The notes under the pieces were generated by a model that saw nothing but the letters and a program-made list of their open reading frames with translations, was not told where the DNA came from and did not search any database. Positions 19,069-26,775 of a DNA stretch of 36,711 bases are shown here, piece after piece. Origin of the DNA: Prorocentrum cordatum (taxonomy: Eukaryota; Sar; Dinophyceae; Prorocentrales; Prorocentraceae); assembly GCA_963575745.1 (NCBI GenBank), contig CAUYUJ010015749.1:905443-942153 (forward strand), given 5' to 3'. The position numbers and the translations under genes were made by a program. Within the stretch, counting starts at the first letter, position 1, and each line of letters opens with the position of its first letter.

Positions 19069-19612
19069 AATGACACAGGCTAGGTCGCGTGGACCTTGCG
19101 GCGCGAGCCCCTGCTGAGTGGCGCGCGTCAACCGTGGCGCGCGCCGCGAGATACCCGATAGCTGGCGCCGAGTTTCGGCTGCCTCGCAGCGTAGCCGTGC
19201 TGCGAGCGCTGGCTCACCTTGTCGGGATGAGCATCGACGTCCATGACGCTGGCGTGCAGGACGCCTCGCCCAGGTGCGGATCAATTCGCACTGCACCGAG
19301 CTGCCGCAGCAGCCCGAACTCACCCCTGGACGGATCATCTGCGATATTTTCGTCTGTCGGCACCCGCCCCACACGTGTTAGACACCGCAATTGCGCAATC
19401 TTGACCCAGAGGCCGCGTGCGCGACAAGCGTGATCGAACGCACGCGCGCGGCGCCGCTGCCGGCGGCGGCCTGCGCGCCTGCGTTGTCAGACCATATTAC
19501 GACGCGCCGACGGCGGAGCAGGTGTTCAAACGAGCACAAGCCCAGGGCAATGCTCAGCATTTCCAAGCCCATGATTTGATTATCTTCCCTGGGCTGGAAC
19601 GCCTTCAAGATC

Positions 19613-19669
19613 CTGGCGCACGCGCGCGCGCGTCGCGACCAAAACTGACGCTGACCTGCGCAGCCGTGC
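19613..19669 (-). other. Micro-intron in RNase H, 57 nt, GC-AG
   Basis: Starts GCACGGCTGC, ends GCGCGTGCGCCAG before GATC. Length is 19 codons, so the frame stays open, but the 19 extra residues break the stretch MPPAAR-ILKAFQPREDNQI that leads to the RNase H glutamate. Removal makes it continuous. Confidence 0.55.
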
Positions 19670-19909
19670 CGGGCGGCAGGCGGCATGCACGTCAAGTAGC
19701 ATTTGTTGTCAACGAACAGCACAGCGGCCGCCATGGGCGGGCGGCTGGCTGCGTCGCAGAACAGATGGGCCACGGGGCCCGCCGCTTCGTCGCACCACCT
19801 TCGTGACTGTGCCAGCTCGCCGCCCAGCACGATCAACCACCACCGCAGCACTAGCCGTAGCGCTTGCGGCATGTCGGGAGAGCCGCGATGTGCCTGGGCG
19901 TAGATCGGC

Positions 19910-19970
19910 CTGCCGCAACGTGGGCGCGGCAAATGGGTGCGCTGCCGGCGCACGGTGCAGAAAAACACAC
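19910..19970 (-). other. Micro-intron at RT/RNase H connection, 61 nt, GT-AG
   Basis: CTCAG|GTGTGTTTTTCTGC...GCGGCAG|GCC. Its removal changes frame (61 nt) and joins GRAMLR to PIYAQAH, which is how I expect this family to read. It has canonical GT-AG ends. Confidence 0.6.
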
Positions 19971-20049
19971 CTGAGCATGGCGCGCCCCGCGCGGTTGAAC
20001 ATGTTACCGGATGCCCAGGCGAGTGCGCCCGCGAGTTTGCTCGCGTCAC

Positions 20050-20101
20050 CTGGCCGCGCGCGCCACGACGCTGCGTGGCGGGCCGCAAACTGGGTCCACG
20101 C
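20050..20101 (-). other. Micro-intron in RT connection, 52 nt, GC-AG
   Basis: GCGCAG|GCGTGGACCC...GCGGCCAG|GTGACG. Removal changes frame and joins LDSGILRAG to DASKLAGALAWASG. Left in, the frame hits a stop within a few codons of the acceptor. Confidence 0.6.
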
Positions 20102-20321
20102 CTGCGCGCAAGATGCCCGAATCGAGTGCCAACGTGATACGCGCTGTCCACTTAGCGATCTTGTCGGGCAGCGGAACGCACGACATCCCCTCCGATGAGA
20201 GGCCGACGCGAAGTCCCAGGATACCGAGCGGGACAGCACAGGAAATCTTTTCGTCTGCCAGCGCGGACCGGCCCAATGAGCATCTTACGACGCGCGCGAT
20301 GCAATCCAGCAGGTGTTCGAC

Positions 20322-20376
20322 CTGCCGCGCGGCGCGCGACGGCGACCGATCGGCCGGCTCGCGTGACACCCCGCGC
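20322..20376 (-). other. Micro-intron just after YVDD, 55 nt, GC-AG
   Basis: CCGAG|GCGCGGGGTG...CGCGCGGCAG|GTCGAA. Removal changes frame and joins YVDDMFGAQRWAE to VEHLLDCIARVV. Confidence 0.6.
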
Positions 20377-20498
20377 CTCGGCCCACCTTTGGGCGCCGAA
20401 CATATCGTCCACGTAACGAAGGATCGCCGCGTGGAGTACACGGCGTAGAATCGCGCATATGAGGGCGCCAACGCGTTCCCAGTTATGAACGCTTGCAA

Positions 20499-20549
20499 CT
20501 GCGCGGGGGACAAGTGCGACGCGGTGTGCGCCGAGAGCGGACGACGCGC
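20499..20549 (-). other. Micro-intron in RT motif B, 51 nt, GC-AG
   Basis: GGGGCAG|GCGCGTCGTC...CCCCCGCGCAG|TTGC. It is in frame (17 codons) but splits the conserved PFGA-VASVHNW motif. It has a pyrimidine-rich run before the acceptor. Confidence 0.6.
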
Positions 20550-20702
20550 CTGCCCCGAATGGGCCCGCGCAGTGAGCATGCGCAGTGACCTCATCCTCGT
20601 AACGGAATATGACCCTAGTCAAAGCCCGATGCTCAGGTCGCAGCGACGCCTCCAGAAGGCGGCGTCGATGTCGAGCCTAAACAAGCGCGGCACAGCGGAT
20701 GC

Positions 20703-20743
20703 CTGCAACCCGGGCGCGCGTGGCCCTTGCGCCTTCGCGACGC
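20703..20743 (-). other. Candidate micro-intron before RT motif A, 41 nt
   Basis: GCT|GCGTCGCGAAG...GGGTTGCAG|GCATCC links the frame of HETIDHLYLL to that of LFRLDIDAAF. Alternative in-phase donors (20746, 20749) give 44 or 47 nt. It lacks the AG before the donor that most others have. Confidence 0.35.
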
Positions 20744-20872
20744 AGCGGCCACCGTTTCAGTAAATAGTCGGCAAAGCAGGTATAGGTGATCAATTGTCTC
20801 GTGCCGCATACGCTCACGCGGACGCGTTGCGGCGTTGATGCCGGCAATGGAGCAATCGTCCACCGCGCGAAC

Positions 20873-20935
20873 CTGCCGCGAAGTGCGCGCGCACAACAAA
20901 CTTTAACAACGCTTCGCGCGGGCGCGCGCGCGCGC
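20873..20935 (-). other. Micro-intron in RT fingers, 63 nt, GC-AG
   Basis: CGCAAG|GCGCGCGCGC...TTCGCGGCAG|GTTCGC. Its length is a multiple of three but it contains an in-frame TAA. Removal joins VRSDGIRK to VRAVDDCSIAGIN, the standard contiguous RT fingers motif of this family. Confidence 0.6.
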
Positions 20936-22789
20936 CTTGCGGATGCCGTCGCTCCTGACACCCTGTACTACCCCGAACCGGGGCACCAGAATGATACTGC
21001 CCAAGTCGAGGTCTGACAGACCCTCGGGCGCTCGCATCCTCCATAGTCGGAAATCTTTATCCGTGAGGCCCCACAACTCTTGCGCGTTGGGGTCGGAGCG
21101 TAAACGCGCGAGCAGACGCTTGTTTGCCGCCCGGGCGCCCTTTAAAAGAACCTCGGTGGACTTCTCTTGCGGAAATGTAGCAGGCGCGCCAATGCCCGAC
21201 ACCGGTAATTCACCCAGCAGGGGCGCCCCTCGCGCGCGACGGGCGCGCGATGGCAAACGACGGCGGCACGTGGGCACGCCTGACGAAAGAACTCCACGCA
21301 TTCGCGATCAATGTGTCCAATGCTGGCCGCCAACTCTGCAAGCAGCGGCCCGTTGACATACCAGGCGGCCCCGCGAACGCCTTCGTCTGCGCCGCGGCAC
21401 CACGCCTCGATGGCGCCACTCTGCTCGAGCTGGCGGGCCCGAGTTTCAATACGCCAAACGGCCTCTTCGCGCGCTCGCCGGACCGCGCCGGGCGCGCCCT
21501 CGCTGATCCAGCGCACCGCGTCTGAGACGTCTGTCGCCAACGTGATCTTCTTTTCAAATTCGTATGTCCTGCCTTGGGCCTGACGTATGAAGTCGCGCTT
21601 GAGGGCGCACTTTGCGCCGTCCCGCGCCGGCGGCGCCGGCACGGGCGGCGCGCCCTTCGCCGTGCAACGTCGTTTCGGCGGCGGCGCCGCCGCCGGTATG
21701 ATGCTTGACCGTTGTGGCCGCACCACCATAATACAAGAGCGCGAAGACTGCGCAAACGTGAGCCCTTGCGCGTCCTCTCTTGCAACAAAACTCTGCCGCC
21801 GCTGACTCCACGAGAGGCGCGACACCGCCGATGCGCGCTTGCGGCGGCAACCGATGCCACCCGCCACACTCCACCAATGCACGCGGGCAGGACGAGGGCG
21901 CGAGAGCATTGGTAGCGCACCCCCAGGCCGAGCAGGGCCTCGCACGAGAAGCCCTGGCCTCTGCGGGATGCTTGTACGCCTTCCACGGGCTCTCCCACCG
22001 CGGATAAGGCGAGACCAGACCTGCGTGCAACGCCGCGCGCCGCGCCATGCGCGCGAGCAGGAACGCTACGTGCCTTGGGACGGGCCGCGCGCGAATGGCT
22101 TTCTTCTTCATAGAAATGTAACCGCAGGCGAATGCGTCAAAATGCCTCAGCGCGAGGCCGGCGCGCTGCGCCGGGCAGGAAAGCCACGCAGGTCACGGAC
22201 ACCGCCCGCGTTATCTGCAGCAGCGCCTGCCGCGCGCGCGGCCGCGGAGCGAACGGCGCGACCGCGCAAACATCGCGAGGGCGCCGCGAATCGGGGACGT
22301 CAAGCGCCCCCCTACTTCTTGGCCCATTTCGCGGGCCGGGGCGGCGTGCGCGGCGCGTCTGGCGCCGGCCTCTTCGAGCTGCCCCACGCGCCCGTCTTCC
22401 ACGTAGATCGGCCCCAGCCGCCGCTGTGCCAGGACGCACCGGATTGCGAAGAGCGCGTCTCCGCCGCGCCCTTGTTCGGCGCGGCGCGGCCACTGCCGCG
22501 GCCCTTGCCCGCGGGCGTGGCCTGGGCGGCCCGCCCCTGCGCCTGCAAACGCAACTGTCACGCGCGACGCGCGACGCCCCCGGCACGCGCGGGCGACCTT
22601 GGCTGCGCGGTCGAATTCGTTCTCGGCAGACCGCAGGGACAACGCGTCGAGCCCTTTCGAGGCCTCCTCAATATTGAACTTCTCGACGCCGCTCTGTCGC
22701 GAGCGCTCGGCCCAGCTCTTGTGGACGATTTTGTCGCACAGGAGCCCAAGCCCCGCCTTGCGGCCCGCGAGCGGAGCTTCCAAGGCCAC

Positions 22790-22847
22790 CTCGCGAAAGG
22801 CAACGGGTGCGCGCGCCGCTACGTGCGCGCGCTGGCACGTCGCGGAC
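22790..22847 (-). other. Micro-intron in gag-like ORF, 58 nt, GT-AG
   Basis: GCTCCAG|GTCCGCGACG...TTTCGCGAG|GTGGCC. Removal changes frame at phase 0 and joins EHKRFVLQ to VALEAPLAGR. Confidence 0.5.
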
Positions 22848-23284
22848 CTGGAGCACAAATCGCTTATGCTCCAAGCAGCGCGCGTAAGATAGCTGCTTAG
22901 TGGCAGCAGCCGCAATCGCCCATGCGTCGTAGGCGAGGTGAAGCTCGGCCCACGACAACGCGCGCTGGCCTTTACTGCCGCACTCAGCCGTCACTCCGTT
23001 GGCGTCTGCGTCGCCGACCCCGCGGGCGCTCGCGGCCCAGGTCGGGAGAAAGCCGCGCAAATCCGAGTAAACGAAAGGATTCGCGCAGCCCCTCTTTCTC
23101 GCGCGTACGACCTCGGCAGCCATCCAATCAAATTTCTCGCTCCTGTGCAAGGCAGCGACCGCTGGCGCGCTCACGCGAGGGCGCGCCTCGGCCAGATCGT
23201 CTGGCTGATGCCGTTCAACGTAATCGTCGCCAACTCAGCGCCCACGTCTACGTGGTGTACGGGGGCGGCCATTTCCACATTGGC

Positions 23285-23345
23285 CTCCGCCCCGATGCGA
23301 GCGTGCAGACCAGGGGGGCTCGCCGGGCGCGCCCGCGTACGCTGC
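23285..23345 (-). other. Micro-intron in gag-like ORF, ~61 nt, GC-AG
   Basis: AAGCAG|GCAGCGTACG...GGGGCGGAG|GCCAAT links the N-terminal helical segment to NVEMAAPVHHVDVG. In-phase alternative donors at 23342 and 23336 give 58 or 52 nt. Confidence 0.4.
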
Positions 23346-23700
23346 CTGCTTACCCGCAGTTGTGGCGCGCTCCAGCGCGCGGCGGAGCACGCCTTTCACG
23401 CCCGCTGGCAGGCCCTCCGAGCCTGACAGCTCTTCTAGCCGAATGTTCGCCAGCTGTGCCGGCGTCAGCAGCTTATTAGCGCCTAGGCAGTCAATCGCAG
23501 CCTTGTATTCGACGTCCGACCATTCTGCCCCGAACACGGGGTCTTGGCGCAGAAAGCTCAGCAGCGGTCCGTCCGCCATCACGAACAAAGAAGCCAGAAA
23601 ACACCAGCGTCGCACTGCTCGCACACGCGGGGATCACGCGGCGGGCCGACTGCAACGCAGCGCACTCAACACGCGCACAGAAAGACGGCGACGCCGGTAG

Positions 23701-23840
23701 CAACACGAGCGAGGTGCCTGCAGATACCTGGTCCGCCGCTTCGCAGACGCAAAACGAACGCGCGCACCCCGAACGCGGGGGAGGAACGGCGGCGCCGGGA
23801 ACGCAACGCGAGATGCCTGCGGAAACCTGGTCCGCTTATG
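23701..23840. repeat. Direct repeat pair, ~100 bp apart
   Basis: GCGAGGTGCCTGCAGATACC then TGGTCCGC at about 23710-23737, and GCGAGATGCCTGCGGAAACC then TGGTCCGC at about 23807-23834. They lie just upstream of the gag start on the minus strand, where an element terminus or promoter would be expected. Confidence 0.55.
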
Positions 23841-24736
23841 GCCGTGAGCGCGGGTCGCGCGTCTTACCGAGCGGGCAGGCGCTGGCCAGTTGGTCGATCC
23901 TCGCGCTTCGTGCGCACGGCCCAGCGGCACCGTGGCCGTCAGCTCCATCGAGGGGCTGCCTGAGGGCCCTGCGGCAGATGTGCGCCGCCGTGGCGACGAT
24001 CTGCTGCGATCGCGCTGGGGGGCTGGATGCTCCCGCCGCCCGCACACGCGACAGTAAGAACACACAAAAGGGCCAATGTGACACGTCTCGCGACATGAGG
24101 CGGGCTGCGTTGACGGCACCTGGTCGTCAGACGACATCGCTACACGGCGTACTTAGTAGCCCGCGCAGCGACCCTTATGCGGCCTCCAGTTGCGGGAGGG
24201 AGCGCGCAAATCCACACTGGGACGACACGCGCGGCACGAGCGCGCGCGTTTGTTAAAAGCGTTGTGGTCGCGTGCGCCGCCCTAGGCGCCCGCGACCCGC
24301 GCTGGCGGGCGCACTCGCAGTTTTACCCAGCGGAAGTGCGCTTCATCGCCGCTGTCTGGATTGTCCATTAGACGGTAGCGTAGCACGGGCGCAGAGACGA
24401 TCTGGGGCTTAGCGTAGCCCATTATGATATGGCAGCGCGGCAAACGCGGTGCGCATTGGGCCAGGGCGAAGCGCAGTTCAGCCCACATCTGTTCCAGCCT
24501 TACTAACCGAGGGCCGACTGCTCCGAGTCGGACTGGCGACCAGCAGCTCTCGTTGGCAGGTGGTGCTGGCATTACTAGGGGCGGGCCCCTTGGCGCTCGC
24601 CCCTGCAGCCTGGGGCCCGCCCCCTTAACCAGCAGGTAGCGAAGCCGCTCTCGCGCCTGCGACAACACTGTGTCTGCGTACGCGACCCGCGCGCGGGATG
24701 CGGTGCGCACCAAGGAGCCCAAGCAGAAGCCGCTGA
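23841..24736 (-). other. Unassigned sequence upstream of the DIRS-like coding region
   Basis: A minus-strand frame is open over 24902-24282 and has a protein-like piece (VRLEQMWAELRFALAQCAPR...HIIMGYAKPQIV, about 24510-24406). I do not recognise it. It might be part of another mobile sequence. Confidence 0.3.
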
Positions 24737-24836
24737 CTTCACCCGACATTCGCAGCCGCTGCGAACCTGCGGCAGCCAGAGCAAAAACCGTCGACCGACG
24801 GCGGGAGTTCGCTGCCTTTGCGCTGCGAGTCTGGTG
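24737..24836 (-). pseudogene. Rearranged fragment of the tyrosine recombinase core-binding domain
   Basis: The minus strand reads QRKGSELPPSVDG and then, in another frame, LPQVRSGCECRVKSA. Both match the recombinase at 18240-18350 (LPQVRSGFECWVKFA...QRKGGELPPSVDG), but the two blocks are in swapped order. Nothing else of the recombinase is present nearby. Confidence 0.6.
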
Positions 24837-24892
24837 CGCTGCGAGTCTCACGCTCGACCCCCCACTGGGAATGCGAAAGAAACGTTTGCAAC

Positions 24893-25303
24893 GATTGGCC
24901 ACTATGGGCCTCCAAGCGAGACGCGCGGGTCTGCTGGCAGTCAGGCAAGCCGCAACGGCCGCCCTATCGAAGATTGGCCGCTCTAGGGCCGCCAGACATG
25001 CGGGCTGGCATCGGCTGCCCTGCTACTGAATGGCCACTCTGGGCCGCCAGACGAGGGTCGCTCTGGACCCGCGAGGGGGAACCCTATGGGCACGTTGGCC
25101 ACACTGGGCCGACGTAAGAGGCCACTCTGGGCTTGATAGCAATGCCGTGACCCCTCAGGGCAGTGAAACAGATTCCGCCAGGGTGGAGAAACAACGCGTA
25201 GGTCACCAAGGACCAGCGGTGTTGGCCCGAGGTGAACCAAGGGACACAGGACCCGCAGGGAAAAGCCCTAGACAACGACACCCACGAGGGGCCACACTGG
25301 GCC
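24893..25303. repeat. Dispersed short repeat TTGGCCACTCTGGGCC
   Basis: Variants occur at about 24893, 24972, 25029, 25092, 25116 and 25290 (ATTGGCCGCTCTAGGGCC, ATGGCCACTCTGGGCC, TTGGCCACACTGGGCC and so on), spaced 24-175 bp. The last copy abuts the start of block X. Confidence 0.6.
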
Positions 25304-25740
25304 AGAAAAGAAGCGCGACCGCGGTCGCGTCCGACGCACTCTGGCGAACGGACGCCCCGCGCGTCGCCCCCAGGGTTGGTCCAGAGCCGCACACTGGCAG
25401 ACAGAGGACCACACCCCGGCCAGCCGCCCCACCTTAAGAGTGCACACCAGGCAGGTGGGGCGCAGCAGACATGACCAGGTACTTGATATCCCGCCCCGCG
25501 GCCAGGCGGCAAAGAGGAGACATCACGACCGTGCACGGAGGAGCGGAGGGAGGAAGGACCCCGACGCACGGCCGCGCGGCACGCCAGCATGCCCGCGCGG
25601 GGCCTGGCCCGCCCGACGTAGCGGCGGCGCGCGGCGGGTGGACATGCGGGCGCCCGCCATCGCGCGGTGCGCCGACGGCGGGACACTCCCGCCTGGGGGC
25701 GTCGACTTATGACTTGCAACAACAAGTTATTACTGCCCCA
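25304..25740. repeat. Composite repeat, block X (copy B)
   Basis: Direct copy of 16599-17035 (about 98% by eye). Here the end runs straight into block Y (TACTGCCCCAAAAGGCGCCC), a junction absent in copy A. Confidence 0.85.
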
Positions 25741-25871
25741 AAAGGCGCCCTAAAGAGCCCCTTTGGGGCCCTCCTCTCCACCCCCCAGTTTGGGTCACCC
25801 CCCAGTACCGCCCACCCGAGAGCAAGGGCGCCCTCGAGGCCGCGAAGTCACTCGGGCTGCGCGCCTCGCGC
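25738..25871. repeat. Composite repeat, block Y (copy B)
   Basis: Direct copy of 16322-16455 with about three mismatches, joined to X on its left and to the CTC tract on its right. Confidence 0.85.
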
Positions 25872-26296
25872 TCCTCCTCCTCCTCCTCCTCCTCCTCCTC
25901 CTCCTCTCTCCTCCTCCTTCTCCTCCTCCTCCTCCTCCTCCTCCTCCTCCTCCTCCTCCTCCTCCTCCTCCTCCTCCTCCTCCTCCTCCTCCTCTCCTCC
26001 TCCTCCTCCTCCGCTCCGCCTCCGCCTCCGCCTCCTCCGCCTCCTCCGCATGCTCCGCCTCCTCCTCCTCCTCCTCCTCCTCCTCCTCCTCCGCCTCCTC
26101 CCTCCGCCTCCCTCCTCCTCCTCCTCCTCCGCCTCCTCCTCCGCCTCCTCCGCCTCCTGCTCCTCCGCCTCCGCCTCCGCATGCGCTTCCTCCGCCTCCC
26201 TCCGCCTCCTCCTCCTCCGCCTCCGCTTCCGCCTCCTCCTCTTCCTCTCCTCCTCCTCCTCCTCCTCCTCCTCCTCCTCCTCCTCCTCCTCCTCCT
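25872..26296. repeat. Long compound (CTC)n/(CCG)n microsatellite
   Basis: More than 400 bp of CTC with CGC-CTC and CCT interruptions, one strand almost pure pyrimidine apart from scattered G. It is the longest such tract in the window. Confidence 0.9.
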
Positions 26297-26596
26297 GTGG
26301 CCCTAGAATTTTCTGACTCCCTCGAGGGCGTTTCCGCGAATGCGAATCCGACTGAGCCGCCTCCCGAGGAGGTGGTGGAGCTCAACGGGCACCAGGTGCT
26401 CGTTACCCCCAAGTGCATGGTCTGCACTTCTTGTGGCTCCTATCAGGTGTCTTCTGGCAAGGTGAATAACTGTAAGCTTGGATCTGCGGCCTGTAATGGC
26501 GCGTCCCAGCACGGGCCTACCCGATCTAGGCAGAAATACATCATCTCAGCCTGTAGGGCTGGGAAGGACCCTAAGACGGGCAAGATGTTAACCTAA
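26297..26596 (+). CDS. Partial Cys-rich coding tail, unknown protein
   Basis: Directly after the CTC tract, one plus frame reads as normal protein: VALEFSDSLEGVSANANPTE, PPPEEVVELNGHQVLVTPK, CMVCTSCGSYQVSSGKVNN, CKLGSAACNGASQHG and CRAGKDPKTGKMLT, then TAA at 26594-26596. The pattern T-x-K-C-x2-C-x2-CG-x-Y, later C-N-G, and a terminal GK-x-P-x-TG-x-L resembles a small zinc-binding tail that I associate with repeated dinoflagellate ORFs, probably mobile. I cannot name it. There is no start; the frame continues into the microsatellite, so the 5' part is lost, repeat-encoded or in an upstream exon. Codon use is less GC-skewed than the surrounding DNA. Confidence 0.4.
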   Translation: MALEFSDSLEGVSANANPTEPPPEEVVELNGHQVLVTPKCMVCTSCGSYQVSSGKVNNCKLGSAACNGASQHGPTRSRQKYIISACRAGKDPKTGKMLT

Positions 26597-26655
26597 TTTT
26601 GTATGGGTATGGCCCGTGCTCCTGTCCTTCAGTTGCACGACTGGTCGGCCGTGTC

Positions 26656-26775
26656 CCTCCTCTTCCTCCTCCTCCTCCTCCTACTCCGCCTCCTCCTCCT
26701 CCTCCTCATGTTCCTCTTCTCCCCTGGGGAAAGCCCTCGAGGGCGCGAAGTGACTCGCGCTTGGCGCAGCGTGAG
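26656..26775. repeat. CTC tract followed by a Y-related motif
   Basis: CTCCTCCTCC (26656-26710), then GCCCTCGAGGGCGCGAAGTGACTCGCGCTT, a relative of GCCCTCGAGGCCGCGAAGTCACTCGGGCT in block Y. The order relative to the CTC tract is reversed. Confidence 0.6.

Larger units (their letters stand above)
19214..21729 (-). pseudogene. Reverse transcriptase - RNase H polyprotein with micro-introns
   Basis: It copies element RNA into cDNA and degrades the RNA strand. Pieces in order: a pre-RT region (FIRQAQGRTYEFEKK, AAWYVNGPLLAELAASIGH, GAPLLGELPVSG, QELWGLTDKDFRLWRM), fingers (LVPRFGVVQGVRSDGIRK, VRAVDDCSIAGIN), palm motif A (LFRLDIDAAF, Asp codons 20670-20672 and 20664-20666), motif B (PFGA-VASVHNWERVGA), catalytic YVDD at 20404-20415, connection (LGILGLRVGL, PDKIAKWTARI, SKLAGALAW), then RNase H with FCDA, LEML and WSDN carrying the acidic residues and VPTDENIADDPSR near the end, stop at 19214-19216. 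The start at 21729 is the best Met but uncertain. Six interruptions have splice-like ends. One-base deficits near 21230, 20646 and 19455 are not explained, hence the pseudogene label. Confidence 0.65.
17396..23579 (-). mobile_element. DIRS-like (tyrosine recombinase) retroelement, coding region
   Basis: On the minus strand the order is gag-like protein (23579-22211), reverse transcriptase plus RNase H (about 21729-19214) and tyrosine recombinase (19068-17396). A tyrosine recombinase in place of a DDE integrase, together with RT-RNase H, defines DIRS-type retroelements. The motifs match a dinoflagellate family I know by pattern. The frame is interrupted by at least seven splice-like micro-insertions (annotated separately), three one-base deficits (about 21230, 20646, 19455) and one in-frame stop (17642-17644). 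The termini are not established: the 437-bp block X flanks the element on both sides in direct orientation but does not have the split-repeat layout expected of this class. Confidence 0.7.
22211..23579 (-). pseudogene. Gag-like protein of the DIRS-like element
   Basis: The Met at 23579 (MADGPLLSFLRQDPVF) begins a ~65-residue helical, SAM-like segment (EYKAAIDCLGANKLLTPAQL...). Then come, across frames, NVEMAAPVHHVDVGAELATI, FDWMAAEVVRARKRGCANPF, VYSDLRGFLPTW, LSWAELHLAYDAWAIAAAAT, KQLSYARCLEHKRFVLQ and VALEAPLAGRKAGLG...KSWAERSRQSGVEKFNIEEA. These pieces fit the nucleocapsid-type first ORF that precedes RT in this family, by pattern memory. Two splice-like insertions account for two frame changes. 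A third near 23175-23200 could be joined by removing only 23 nt (GCGCCC...GCCAG), which I do not trust. The 3' part (22570-22211) is Arg/Ala-rich, of uncertain frame. Confidence 0.45.

Noticed and set aside
20640-20660. A splice explanation for the frame change right after LDIDAAF
   Set aside because: Only one base is missing between FWRR and LRPEHR; there is no inserted segment, so it is a plain deletion or a sequencing error.
21229-21279. A 51-nt AG|GCGTGCCC...GCGCGAG| intron between VEFFRQ and GAPLLGEL
   Set aside because: The edges look right, but removal leaves the frame one base short; not counted unless a base is missing from the sequence.
23175-23200. A 23-nt intron in gag (GCGCCC...GCCAG)
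   Set aside because: It would repair the frame, but it is far shorter than the other candidates, and a simple indel in a GCGC run explains it equally well.
16599-25740. Block X copies as classical LTRs of the retroelement
   Set aside because: They lack TG...CA ends, a primer site or polypurine tract next to them, and a tyrosine-recombinase element is not expected to have simple LTRs; 1.7 kb of unassigned DNA separates gag from the right copy.
25763-26296. Long poly-Leu/Ser/Pro and poly-Arg/Gly/Glu open frames
   Set aside because: Stop-free frames are expected in all six readings of CTC/GGA repeats; they are not evidence of genes. The same applies at 2330-2450, 3609-4016, 7394-7480, 16456-16586 and 27826-27962.
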